A stretch of DNA of 64,000 bases, from NCBI RefSeq assembly GCF_000186865.1, contig NW_008705579.1:634396-698395 (forward strand), read 5' to 3'. Below the pieces are notes generated by a model. It worked only from the letters and a program-made list of their open reading frames with translations, did no database searches and had not been told where the DNA came from. Positions 31,101-39,703 of the stretch are shown here, in pieces. How positions within the stretch are numbered: the first letter of the stretch is position 1; every line of letters starts with the position of its first letter. Made by a program: the position numbers and the translations under genes. This DNA is from Aureococcus anophagefferens (taxonomy: Eukaryota; Sar; Pelagophyceae; Pelagomonadales; Pelagomonadaceae).

Positions 31101-31702
31101 ACGGGCGCGGGCACGGCGAAGACGAGGCCGCAGCGCTTCGCGGCGAACTCGTGCAACAGCGCGGACCGCGTCGACAGCACCACGGCGCCGTGCTCGGGGA
31201 AGTCGGCGTCGCCCCGGAGCGCCGCGATCCGCTCCTTCGGCAGGGAGCACGCGACGCCCTGGCAGCTCCAGAGCCGCTCGCCGCGGTGCAGGCCGTCGTC
31301 GAGCTCGCTGACGAAGCACATGGACGTCTTCGCCTGCTCCAGGGTCACCGCGGCCTCGTAGATGCGTCCGCGCGCGGCCGTGCGGTCGCCGGGGTTCGCC
31401 AAGCCCGCGAGCTTCCGCGCGTGGCGCTCGCCGACGTCCTCGAGGGCCGACGCGAGGCGCGTGCCCTCCTGGGCGTGCGTCAGCGCGAGCTCCGCGTCGT
31501 CGATGGCGTGGCCCTCCGCCTTCGGACGACTGCGCGCCGTCAGGGGCAGCTCGTCGCGCGCCGAACCCGGAGGCTGCCCCTGGCTCGCGGAGGCGTGGCC
31601 CGGGGCCGGCCGCCCGCCGCCGGCGACCGCGCGGAGATCGAGGCGCCGCGGCGCCATCGCGAGGCTCGGCAACGACGGCGTCGTCGTCGAGGCATCGGCC
31701 AT
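28174..31702 (-). CDS. Large hypothetical protein, 1,041 residues, three exons split by introners
   Basis: Exons 31702-30373, 30179-29528 and 29317-28174 total 3,126 nt and read through without a stop when two introners are removed. The N-terminal part has CFVSELDDGLHRGERLWSC followed by beta-rich text. The middle has acidic runs and PERFVPRLVKVAPSEVFYC, possibly a small barrel domain. The C-terminal half is helical with coiled-coil-like stretches (EHINEGDELMKKSKIMKEQLARSA) and a Glu/Asp-rich segment before RRRRRKELHTP. No family is recognised; a nuclear or cytoskeletal scaffold is possible from composition alone. The ATG at 31702 is 152 bp from the divergent ClpB-type gene. Confidence 0.78.
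29318..29527 (-). mobile_element. Introner B-type acting as intron (GT-AG, phase 2)
   Basis: A 210-nt insert is flanked by GTCGCGGG and GTCGCGCG on the minus strand. The inverted termini CTGTGCCGAATTC and GAATTCGGCACAG pair perfectly and extend by two bases. Splicing gives GAC TCG TCG CGC GAC, in frame on both sides. Both ends are of the CTGTGCCGAATTC type. Confidence 0.92.
30180..30372 (-). mobile_element. Introner C-type acting as intron (GC-AG, phase 1)
   Basis: A 193-nt insert is flanked by perfect GCGACCGC copies. The ends are CCGCGCCGGAAAC and GTGTCCCGCCCAG. Its body matches the 24404-24597 copy in reverse orientation, including the run around GAGAGAAAACGATCCGTCC. Splicing joins GAG C to GC GAC CGC in frame. 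Confidence 0.9.
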
Positions 31703-31854
31703 GCTGCCAACGCGCGGCCCGAACTTGCAGCGGGTTGCCCTTGTCAGCCAAAGTTTGCGAACGCCCGCGTGGACAATTCGCGGCGCCTGGCCGACGAGTT
31801 TCTCGTCGCCGCGCGCGCCTGCAGCGCCGCAGCCTCCGCTGCGCGAGGCTCGCC
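31703..31854. promoter_or_regulatory. 152-bp divergent promoter region
   Basis: This stretch separates the ATGs of the 1,041-residue protein (minus) and the ClpB-type gene (plus), so it must hold both promoters. It contains CCAAAGTTTGCG (31748-31759). Its reverse complement resembles motifs in two other divergent regions (46817-46830 and 50119-50132). Confidence 0.45.
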
Positions 31855-34557
31855 ATGGTCGCGCGCGCGCTGCTGGCCGTCGCCGCCGCGCTGGCGCTCG
31901 CGGCGCCGGCCGCCGCGCAGAAGCGCAACCTCATGCTCACGCCCAAGACCCTCGAGGTCATCGAGCACGCGCGCGACCTCGCGAAGCAGCGGCGGCACAC
32001 GCAGCTCGAGACGCACCACGTCGCCAGCGCGCTCTTCAGCGACCCGAACACCTTCGCGTCCAAGGTCCTCAAGAAGGCCGGCGGCGACGCGGCCATCGCG
32101 AATTCGGAGATCCGCGCGCAGCTGCGCAAGGTCGCGTCGAAGGCGAAGCCGCGGACCGACGACGACGGCGAGCTGCAGAACTCGCGGGCGCTGGACAAGG
32201 CGCTCAAGGCCGTCTTCGACGAGAAGAAGGCCCACGGCGACGGGTCCTCGGACGGCGGCAAGGGCACCGTCGCGCACCTGCTGTGCGTCCTTTTGGAGGA
32301 GCCGCCGCTGAAGACGGCGCTCGCCAAGTCGGGCGCGACGCTCGAGGCCGTGCGCGACACGGCGCGCGCCGCGGCCAGGGAGTCCTACGAGGCCAAGAGC
32401 GAGGAGGTCCACGACACCTTCGACGCGCTGACGCAGTTCGCCGTCGATCTCGTCGCGAAAGCCGAGCTCGGCAAGATCGACCCCGTCGTCGGCCGCGACG
32501 ACGAGATCCGGCGCTGCGTCCAGGTGCTGTCGCGCCGCAAGAAGAACAACCCCGTGCTCGTCGGCCCGCCGGGCGTCGGGAAGACGGCCATCGTCGAGGG
32601 CCTCGCCGCGCGGATCCTCGAGGGCGACGTGCCCGAGGGTCTGCGGAATTCGCGGGTCTGGGCGCTGGACCTGGGCCTGCTGATGGCCGGCGCGTCCGCG
32701 CGCGGCGCCTTCGAGGCGCGGCTCAAGGCCGTCATCACGGAGCTCGAGCGCGACAAGAACCAGATTCTATTCATCGACGAGATCCACATGTTGATCGGCG
32801 CCGGGCAGACGAACGGGGCCATGGACGCGGCGAACCTCCTGAAGCCGGCGCTCGCGCGCGGCGATCTGAAGTGCATCGGCGCGACGACGGACGCCGAGTA
32901 CATGAAGCACGTCGAGAAGGACCCGGCCTTCGAGCGGCGGCTCCAGAAGGTCGCCGTGCCCGAGCCGACGGTCGACCAGACCGTGTCTATACTCCGAGGC
33001 ATCCAGGACAAGTACGAGCTCCACCACGGCGTGCGCATCCTGGACGAGGCCCTCGTCGCCGCGGCGAAGCTCGCGGACCGCTACGTGCCGGCGAAGTACA
33101 ACCCCGACAAGGCCATCGACCTCGTCGACGAGGCCTGCGCGCGCCGCCGCGTCGAGCTCGACAGCCGCCCGGCGTTCCTCGACGCGCTCGAGCGGCGCGT
33201 CAACGAGCTCTCGGGCGAGCTCGAGGCGCTGGAGCGCGAGGCGAAGCTGCAGGCGTCGGGCTTCCTCCAGACCTATTTCCGGAGCGAGACCCAGGCCGAC
33301 GCGGACGCGGCGCTCGCCAAGAAGCTCGACGCGGTCCGCGCGCGCCACGCCAAGGCCTTCGCCGCGCGGTCCACCGCGCGGTCCGCCTGGCGCAGCGAGA
33401 AGGCCCACTACGACGAGCTGCGCGCGGTCAACGCGGAGATCGAGGACGTGGAGCGCGACGCCGCCCAGTACGCGCGGAAGAACCGGCACGCGGACGCCGC
33501 GGAGCTCCGCGAGTCGCTCGCGCCGCTGAAGCGGCGCCGCGAGAACGCCGTGGTCGCGGCCCAGCGGGCCGCGAGCAACGCGACCTACTCGGCGACGGAC
33601 GTCGTCTCGGAGCAGGATCTCGCGGACGTCGTGTCCCAGGCGACGGGCATCCCCGCGACGCGGCTCACGGCCGACGAGTCCGCGAAGCTGCTCGCGCTGA
33701 GCGAGCGCCTCGCGCGGCGCGTCGTCGGCCAGCGGGCCGCGACGGACGCCGTCGCGGACACGGTGCTGCGGAGCCGCGCGGGCCTGGCGGGCGCGTCGCG
33801 GCCGCGCGGCGCGTTCCTCTTCCTCGGGCCGACGGGCGTCGGCAAGACGGAGACGGCCAAGGCGCTCGCCGAGGAGCTCTTCGACGACGCGACGGCGCTC
33901 GTGCGCCTCGACATGTCCGAGTACGCGGAGAAGCACGCCGTGAGCCGCCTCGTCGGCGCGCCGCCGGGCTACGTCGGCCACGACGACGGCGGCCAGCTCA
34001 CGGAGGCCGTGCGCAAGCGGCCCTACTCCGTCGTGCTCCTCGACGAGGCGGAGAAGGCGCACCGCGACGTCTTCGACACGTTCCTCCAGGTCCTCGACGA
34101 CGGCCGGCTCACGGACTCCAAGGGCACGACCGTCGACTTCACGCACACCTACGTGATCATGACGGGCAACGCGCCGCTCAACCGGGTCAAGGACGTCTTC
34201 CGGCCCGAGTTCCTGAACCGGCTCGACCGCGTCGTCGGCTTCGAGCCCCTCGCGCGGCCCGCGCTCGAGGCCATCGCCGCGAACCACGTCCGCGACCTCG
34301 CGGCGCTCGCGCGCGACGAGCACGGCGTCGACCTCGCCGTCGCGCCCGCGGCGGCGGCGGCCATCGTCGACGCGAACGCCGGCGACGTCGGCGTCTACGG
34401 CGCGCGGCCGCTCCGCCGCTACGTGGACCAGGTCGTCGCCACGGACCTCGCGAAGCTCATCCTGGGCAAGGGCGTCCCGCCGAGCAAGCGCGTCGTCCTC
34501 GACGTCCGGAGCGGCGACCTCGGCTTCTACCCGGCGGCGCCCGAGGGCGAGCTCTGA
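31855..34557 (+). CDS. CLPB: ClpB/Hsp104-type AAA+ disaggregase with signal peptide
   Basis: The 900-residue protein has the full ClpB plan: N-domain with LETHHVASALF, NBD1 (Walker A GPPGVGKT near 238, Walker B LFIDEIHML near 305), a coiled-coil middle domain (about 430-560), and NBD2 (GPTGVGKTE near 658, VVLLDEAEKAH near 728, FLNRLDRVVGF). These machines thread aggregated proteins through a central pore. The first pore loop, KYRG in bacterial ClpB, reads SARG here, so its Tyr is lost; the second, PPGYVG, is intact. Residues 1-21 form a clean signal peptide with no evident transit peptide, so it probably enters the secretory system. ATG 31855 begins that signal peptide. The gene is single-exon. 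Confidence 0.94.
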   Translation: MVARALLAVAAALALAAPAAAQKRNLMLTPKTLEVIEHARDLAKQRRHTQLETHHVASALFSDPNTFASKVLKKAGGDAAIANSEIRAQLRKVASKAKPRTDDDGELQNSRALDKALKAVFDEKKAHGDGSSDGGKGTVAHLLCVLLEEPPLKTALAKSGATLEAVRDTARAAARESYEAKSEEVHDTFDALTQFAVDLVAKAELGKIDPVVGRDDEIRRCVQVLSRRKKNNPVLVGPPGVGKTAIVEGLAARILEGDVPEGLRNSRVWALDLGLLMAGASARGAFEARLKAVITELERDKNQILFIDEIHMLIGAGQTNGAMDAANLLKPALARGDLKCIGATTDAEYMKHVEKDPAFERRLQKVAVPEPTVDQTVSILRGIQDKYELHHGVRILDEALVAAAKLADRYVPAKYNPDKAIDLVDEACARRRVELDSRPAFLDALERRVNELSGELEALEREAKLQASGFLQTYFRSETQADADAALAKKLDAVRARHAKAFAARSTARSAWRSEKAHYDELRAVNAEIEDVERDAAQYARKNRHADAAELRESLAPLKRRRENAVVAAQRAASNATYSATDVVSEQDLADVVSQATGIPATRLTADESAKLLALSERLARRVVGQRAATDAVADTVLRSRAGLAGASRPRGAFLFLGPTGVGKTETAKALAEELFDDATALVRLDMSEYAEKHAVSRLVGAPPGYVGHDDGGQLTEAVRKRPYSVVLLDEAEKAHRDVFDTFLQVLDDGRLTDSKGTTVDFTHTYVIMTGNAPLNRVKDVFRPEFLNRLDRVVGFEPLARPALEAIAANHVRDLAALARDEHGVDLAVAPAAAAAIVDANAGDVGVYGARPLRRYVDQVVATDLAKLILGKGVPPSKRVVLDVRSGDLGFYPAAPEGEL

Positions 34558-34627
34558 AAATCCGGACGAGTTTTGTTGTAAACTAGCAGATCGCCACTGA
34601 ACGGGTTTTTCTATCCGACGCGCGCGT

Positions 34628-35365
34628 TCAAAAGTCCTCGAGGAGGAAGAGCGCCGTGAGCGCGGCGACGAAGACCGTGCAGAAGGTCGCGGGCGTCGCG
34701 CGGCAGAAGGCGGCGAGCGTCGACTCCGGCGCCGTGTCGCGCGCCATCTTCGCGACGCGGCCGTCCGCGGCGGCGCGCGTCGCCTCGGCGTCGGCGAGTG
34801 CCGCGGCCGCAGCCCCCAACGGCGGAGCGACGACGGCGTCGCCCGCGGCCGCCGCCGACGACGACGCCGCGAGCGCGACCTCGTCGATCTCGAAGAACGC
34901 GCGCACGGCTCGTAGCTCGAAGAGGCTGCCGCCCGTCGCGTTCTTCGAGGTCACGAGCTGCTCGCAGAGCCGCGCGAGCAGGTCGACGCGCTGCGCGGCG
35001 AAGGGCGAAGTCGGCGACGTCTCGTAGTAGTTGCCCGCGAGGCCCTGGCCCGTGAGCAAGGCGCTGTGCGCGGGGAACGCGTCGAGGCGCGCGCCCGCGG
35101 CGGCCGCGGCGGGCCGCAGCGCGTCCCAGAACTTCTTGACCTCGGAGAAGCGGCGGTGGAGCTCCCAGGACCCGCCGCCCGTCTTGACGTCGAAGACGTA
35201 GTAGAGGTTCGTGCCGGGATAGAGCACGAAGCCGCCGGGCTGGTCCCGCTTCTCGACGCAGCGCGAGATGGTCACGAGGATCGCCGGCGCGCCGGCGGAC
35301 CGCGGCGTCGGCGGCTGGACGTTCTGCTTGCGCGGCGGGCTCGACGGCGGCGTCTGCGGCGCCAT
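34628..35365 (-). CDS. PX-domain protein with C-terminal membrane tail
   Basis: From the ATG at 35365 the product is 245 residues. A phox-homology (PX) domain spans about residues 25-150, with YYVFDVKTGGGSWELHRRFSEVKKFWDAL (quoted in parts: ELHRRFSEVKKFW is the signature basic helix start). PX domains bind phosphoinositides, usually PI3P on endosomes. An Ala-rich linker follows, and the chain ends in a hydrophobic segment TFCTVFVAALTALFLLEDF, which looks like a tail anchor. The open frame extends upstream to a GTG at 35425, but the ATG is the more likely start. By inference it acts in endosomal sorting or membrane tethering. Confidence 0.82.
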   Translation of the reverse strand: MAPQTPPSSPPRKQNVQPPTPRSAGAPAILVTISRCVEKRDQPGGFVLYPGTNLYYVFDVKTGGGSWELHRRFSEVKKFWDALRPAAAAAGARLDAFPAHSALLTGQGLAGNYYETSPTSPFAAQRVDLLARLCEQLVTSKNATGGSLFELRAVRAFFEIDEVALAASSSAAAAGDAVVAPPLGAAAAALADAEATRAAADGRVAKMARDTAPESTLAAFCRATPATFCTVFVAALTALFLLEDF

Positions 35366-35537
35366 GGCCCACCGACGCTGCCACCGGTGGCCGACGCTCG
35401 TCGACGGAGGCTTGGCTGGCGGCACCTCGAAGTGTTGAAGGTCAACATGCCGTTTTCAATCACGCAGCGCAGGCTGCCTCTGCTCGCTCGGATCCGAAGC
35501 CGAGTCTGGCGTCTGGCAGTGCAATTCACAAGGCGGC

Positions 35538-36140
35538 ATGGCTGCGATCGTCGAGCAGGTGACCGTCACGAAGCTGGTCGACATCCCGGCCTTCGCCTTT
35601 TATGATGGCACGGGCATCCCCATGATCGACGAGGCCATGGCGGCCTTCGACGGCGCGCCGCTGCCCGATGACCTGCCGGCGCAGATGCTCGACCATTGCG
35701 CCGACAACATGCAACGGCTCGGCACGGAGCGGGAGCTGAAAGAGTTCCTGACCACGGGCAGGTCGAACCGGCGACCCATGTGCTACGCGCGCATGGTCAT
35801 CCCGGCCGGGAGGATGTTCGGCATCCACCGCCACCCGAACGTCGAGATCATCCACATCGTGAGAGGCTGCCTCGTCGAGGACCGGCTCAAGGGCAGGGCG
35901 ACCTTCTTCGGCCCCTTCGCCGAGGGCAAGGCGGCCGAGTACGGCCTCGACCTCGCGGACGAGACGCCCGACGACCTTGTCACGAAGCGCTGGGGCCCGG
36001 GCGAGGCCCTCGGCGCGAACCTCTCGAACGAGATCGGCTCCGTGCACCGGAGCTACTGCGCCGCGGACCAGGGCTGCGAGCTCTTCGTGCTCTGGGGCGG
36101 CTGCCGCGCGTCCGTCGCGAAGCCGCCGACGTACATATGA
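35538..36140 (+). CDS. Cupin-like protein
   Basis: A single-exon frame of 200 residues. The segment RMVIPAGRMFGIHRHPNVEIIHIVRGCLVED resembles a cupin motif 1 (histidines spaced in HRHPNVEIIHIV with a following Gly). LFVLWGGCRASV near the end could be the last strand of the barrel. Cupins bind a metal through such histidines and act as dioxygenases, isomerases or storage folds. The substrate cannot be told. The N-terminal 60 residues have no recognisable motif and no targeting signal. Its ATG (35538) is 172 bp from the divergent PX gene start. Confidence 0.65.
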   Translation: MAAIVEQVTVTKLVDIPAFAFYDGTGIPMIDEAMAAFDGAPLPDDLPAQMLDHCADNMQRLGTERELKEFLTTGRSNRRPMCYARMVIPAGRMFGIHRHPNVEIIHIVRGCLVEDRLKGRATFFGPFAEGKAAEYGLDLADETPDDLVTKRWGPGEALGANLSNEIGSVHRSYCAADQGCELFVLWGGCRASVAKPPTYI

Positions 36141-36223
36141 GCGGCCCGTCCTAAGCGGCGCCCCGCCGTCCTCTTAATAAGGAAACAAGGTCCGCTTACG
36201 CCCGACGGGGGCGGGAAGCGCGC

Positions 36224-37080
36224 TCAGTCGTAGTACTTGGCGTTCTTCTTGCGCGTCTTGCGCGGCTTGGGCGCGCAGCACGTCTTGTAGAAGATCGCGA
36301 TCACCGCGAAGAGGAAGAGGAGCGTGGGCGAGACGGCGACGGCGGCGAAGACGTAGGAGCCGAGCTGGAAGGAGCCGATGTGGAACTGGTGGACGGACTC
36401 GGGGATGTAGTTCGCCGCGAGGATGCCGCCCTTGGGGAGCTCGTGGAGCAGGAGGTGGAAGCCGTGCTCGTGGTGCTTCGACTCTCCGGGCAGCCGCTCC
36501 TCGGAGGACGTGCCGTCCGGGTAGATGGTCACGCTGTACTTCTTGCCGTCGCGGTGCACCGTGCCCGTCACCTGGGTGCCCAGCTCCCACTTGCGCCAGA
36601 GGTGCTTGCCGAAGTAGCCGTGGAAGTACGCCGACGCCCGCTTGTACGCGGACGCCTCCGCGTACAAATCCAGGTGGTGGCCGCCGTTGAGCGCCGCGTC
36701 GTAGCGCGCCCGCGCCTTGCGGTTGCTCAGCACCTCGAAGGCCTGGTACTGGCGCACGAAGTTGGCCTTGGCGTAGTGCTTGTCGAACGCCGTCATGTCC
36801 TTGTGCGGGTGGTAGCGGAGCGAGTTGATCAGATAGGCCTGCTTGATCTCGTCGAAGGTCGAGTCCTTGGCCTTGCCCAGGCCCATCTCGTCGTAGTGGC
36901 TGAAGGACCTACGGTGGCACGCGGATGGTCGCGCGCCGCGCGCGGCGGCGTCCCGCACCCGTCGGAGGTCTGGGACCAGTCGAAGCCCGTGTCCTCGGCG
37001 TACTTCTTCGTCTTCTTCTCCTTGGACCGCACGTCGGCCACCGCCGCGCACGGCAGCAGCAGCGCGAGGGCCCAGCGCAT
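36224..37080 (-). CDS. J-domain-like ER membrane protein with altered HPD motif (two exons)
   Basis: Exons 37080-36959 and 36908-36224 (50-nt GT-AG intron) give 268 residues. Residues 1-16 are a signal peptide. The J-like region DEIKQAYLINSLRYHPHKDM aligns with J-domain helix II and the HPD loop, but the invariant Asp is His (HPH). FEVLSNRKARARYDAAL matches the end of the domain. A beta-rich middle and one transmembrane helix (VFAAVAVSPTLLFLFAVIAIFY) follow, then a basic cytosolic tail. Authentic DnaJ proteins need HPD to stimulate Hsp70, so this one may not do so, or the motif may be shifted. Likely location: ER membrane with a lumenal J-like domain. Confidence 0.8.
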
Positions 37081-37262
37081 CTTTCGACGACGAGAGCGCG
37101 CAGCGAAACGAACGAGCGGGCAGCCGCGGAGCCAGGCGCTGTGGGGCGCTTGGTCGACGGTGCGGCAACAACACGTTTCCACGGTGCCGTCGAGTGTGAG
37201 GATGGCGCAGCGAGCACTTTGCGAGCTGCTGCCGTGCGCGCTCTGACCTCTTCGTGAAGACC
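37081..37262. promoter_or_regulatory. 182-bp divergent promoter region
   Basis: It lies between the ATGs of the J-like gene (minus) and PIGM (plus). Two genes of the ER membrane system thus share one control region. I see no named motif in it. Confidence 0.4.
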
Positions 37263-38719
37263 ATGGCCGACGATCCCGGCGCCGCCGAGGCGCGCCTCGC
37301 CATCGTGCGCTTCGGCGTCATCTGCCTGAAACACATGCGGCGCGTCGCCCTCGGCGCGCGCCTCGCGCTCATCGCACTGGGCCTCGCCGTCGACGCCCTG
37401 CGGCCGCTGGGCCTGCGCTACACGGACGTCGACTACGACGTGCTGCGCGACGGCGCCGCGGCCATGGTCGCCGGCGCCGCCGGCGGGCCCTACGCGCGCG
37501 CGACGTTCCGCTACAGTCCTTTGCTCGCGCTGCCGCTCGTCGGCGACGTCGCCGCCGCGGGCCTGCCCGTGGGCAAGGTCGTCTTCGCCCTCGCCGACGT
37601 CGCGCTCGGCGCGCGCGTCGAGGCGCTGCTCCGCGCGCGGGGCCTCTCGGCGAACCGCGCGGCGGCGCTCGCGGCCGCGGGCTGGTATCTGAACCCCGTC
37701 GCGCTCAACCTGTGCACGCGCGGCAGCGGCGACGCGGCCGTCGCGGCGCTCGTCGCGGGCGCCCTCGTCGCCGCGGCGGCCCCGGGGCTCCGCGGCGCGG
37801 CGGCCGCGGGCGCGGGGCTCGGCCTCGCGGCGCACGCGCGGCTCTACCCCGTCGTTCACGCGCCGGCGTTCGCGCTCGCCTTTTTGCGACGCGACGGCGT
37901 GACTCGCGCGCTCGCCTTTGGCGGCGCCTTCGCCGCCGCGGCCGCCGCGCCGACGGCCCTCGCCTATTTCTGCTACGGATCGACCTACGTCGACAACGCG
38001 CTGGCCTACCACGTGACGCGCCTCGACCACCGCCACAACCTCGCGGCCTTCTGGCTGCCCATCTACGCCGTCGAGGGCCTCCCGGGCGGCTCGCGCTTCA
38101 AGCCGCTCCTGCGGCGCGCGCTCGCCGTCGGGCCCTTCCTCGCGCACGGCGCGCTCCAGGCGGCGGCGGTCAGGGCAGGACAAGAGAGCGAAATTCCAAA
38201 CTTCGAAGGCTCCTTTCTCGGCCGTTTTCCACTCGTTTCGGCTGATTTTTGGACGAGCGATCATCTCTCGGAGCGGTCTCGAAGCGTGCATGCGTTTTCC
38301 GGAACGCGCGCGCGCGGAACACTCACGTTGAAGCGACGTTGAATCTCTCTTGTCCTGCCCAGGCGGCGGTCGTCGGACTGCGCCGCGACCTCGCGGCGAC
38401 GGTCTTCGCGCAGACGCTCCTCTTCGTGGCGGCGAACAAGGTCTGCACGGCGCAGTACTTCTGCTGGTGGCTGCCCTTCGCCGTCGTCGTCGCCGGGCCG
38501 GGCCTCGTCCACGCGCGCCACGGCGCCGCGAAGCGGCGGACCGTCGCGCGCGCGCTCGGCTCCTGGGCCGCGGCGCTCGCGGCCTGGCTGGCCGTCGCGT
38601 TCCGCTTGGAGTTCGCCGGCGACGCGGCCCACGGCCCGCTCTGGGCCCTGGGCCTCGGCTTCCTCGGTGCCAACGCGGGGCTCCTCGCCGCGGTCCTCGA
38701 CGCGGGCGGCGTGTCCTAA
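37263..38719 (+). CDS. PIGM: GPI mannosyltransferase I (two exons, introner-split)
   Basis: Exons 37263-38162 and 38363-38719 give 418 residues. The enzyme adds the first mannose, from dolichol-phosphate-mannose, to the GPI precursor in the ER. The family DxD motif lies in LRYTDVDYDVLRDGA (near residue 52), followed by PYARATFRYSPLLALPL. LAAHARLYPVVHAP, YHVTRLDHRHNLAAFW and the C-terminal TAQYFCWWLPFAVVVAG are hallmark PIG-M segments. About ten hydrophobic helices are visible. The introner falls between Ala codons in phase 0, and the protein reads through as GALQAAAVVGLRRD. ATG 37263 is preceded by an in-frame GTG that I did not use. Confidence 0.93.
38163..38362 (+). mobile_element. Introner A-type acting as intron (GC-AG, phase 0)
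   Basis: A 200-nt insert is flanked by perfect GCGGCGGT copies (38163-38170 and 38363-38370). The ends are CAGGGCAGGACAAG and CTTGTCCTGCCCAG; the A-to-C change in one end is matched by the compensating change in the other, so the terminal pairing is kept. Removal restores the PIGM frame. Confidence 0.93.
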
Positions 38720-38737
38720 CTCGGGCGTTGTACGACA

Positions 38738-39553
38738 CTACCGCTTCCACTTAGAGCGCGCCGAGCCCTCGCGCTCCGCGGCGAGGCGCCGCGACTCCTT
38801 CGCCTTCCCCTCGGACGTGCGCCAGTCCGCGCGGCGGTGCGTGAAGACGACGAGGCTCCACCGCTCGCCGGACGTGACGTCGCCGACCGCGTGGGCCACG
38901 TCCGCGTCGTGCGCCGCCGCGCCGCCCAGCCCGCGCGGCGCGGCGACGACGGCGCCGTCGGCGAGGAGCAGCAGGTCGCCGCCCGCGTAGCCGTCCTCCG
39001 CGGAGAGGTTGACGCTGATCGACGCGTCGCAGCCGTCGCAGTGGAAGCCGAGCCGCGGCCGGCTCGACGGGCTGTACTTGCGCACGAAGGCCGTCGCGTC
39101 CTCGGGCGTCGCGCCCAGGATCGCCGCCGCGGCGCCGAGGAGCCGGTCCCGCGCGTCGCGGCCCAGGAGCTCGCCGAGCGACGGGACGTCGACCTGGTGC
39201 GCGGGCGCGCCGTCGACGGAGTCGATCTCCGTGCTCGCGGCGCCCGTCGCCGCGGACAGCATGTGCTTCGCGCCCCAGGTCCGGAGGCTGGCCGCCTCCG
39301 CCTCGGAGAGGACGCCGTCGACGAACGCTGTGGCGCCTTGTCGAAGGAGCGCTTTCTCGGCGCGCGCGAGGTCCTCCGGCCGCAGCGGCAGCGACTTGAG
39401 GAGATGCCGCGCGTCGACGTTTTCGATGCTTCCGCGCAGCACCTTGTTCACGTTCTTCGGCGTCTGCGATTCGACGAGCGCGAAGAGCGGGTGCGGGCGC
39501 AGTGCGAGCGCGCTGGCTAGTAGTGGGAGCAGGAGGAGTCGTCGTACGCGCAT
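38738..39553 (-). CDS. 2-oxoglutarate/Fe(II) oxygenase, prolyl-hydroxylase-like, secretory
   Basis: From ATG 39553 the product is about 271 residues with a signal peptide (MRVRRLLLLPLLASALA). The catalytic site is readable: HCD in LGFHCDGCDASISVNLS (near residue 170) is the HxD pair, the distal His lies in DVAHAVGDVTSGERWSLVVF, and the Arg of GERWSL would bind 2-oxoglutarate. This is the pattern of prolyl 4-hydroxylase-type enzymes, which modify wall or ER proteins. The frame is open upstream to a non-ATG start at 39751, but that part overlaps the divergent gene. Its 3-prime end is 18 bp from the PIGM stop. Confidence 0.8.
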   Translation of the reverse strand: MRVRRLLLLPLLASALALRPHPLFALVESQTPKNVNKVLRGSIENVDARHLLKSLPLRPEDLARAEKALLRQGATAFVDGVLSEAEAASLRTWGAKHMLSAATGAASTEIDSVDGAPAHQVDVPSLGELLGRDARDRLLGAAAAILGATPEDATAFVRKYSPSSRPRLGFHCDGCDASISVNLSAEDGYAGGDLLLLADGAVVAAPRGLGGAAAHDADVAHAVGDVTSGERWSLVVFTHRRADWRTSEGKAKESRRLAAEREGSARSKWKR

Positions 39554-39703
39554 GTTTGGTGCGTGATCGCGCGACTCGTTCTGGAGCGTTTTGGATGAGT
39601 TTATGCGTTCGCGGAGCAACAAACGCGCCCTACAAAGGGCAAAAGAACAGGCCCATTGCAAAATCCTTGTGGCAAAGGCTGATCGAGCAGCGGCCGATCG
39701 GCG
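39554..39703. promoter_or_regulatory. 150-bp divergent promoter region
   Basis: It separates the ATGs of the oxygenase (minus) and the TPR-methyltransferase (plus). It is AT-richer than its flanks. No known element stands out. Confidence 0.4.
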
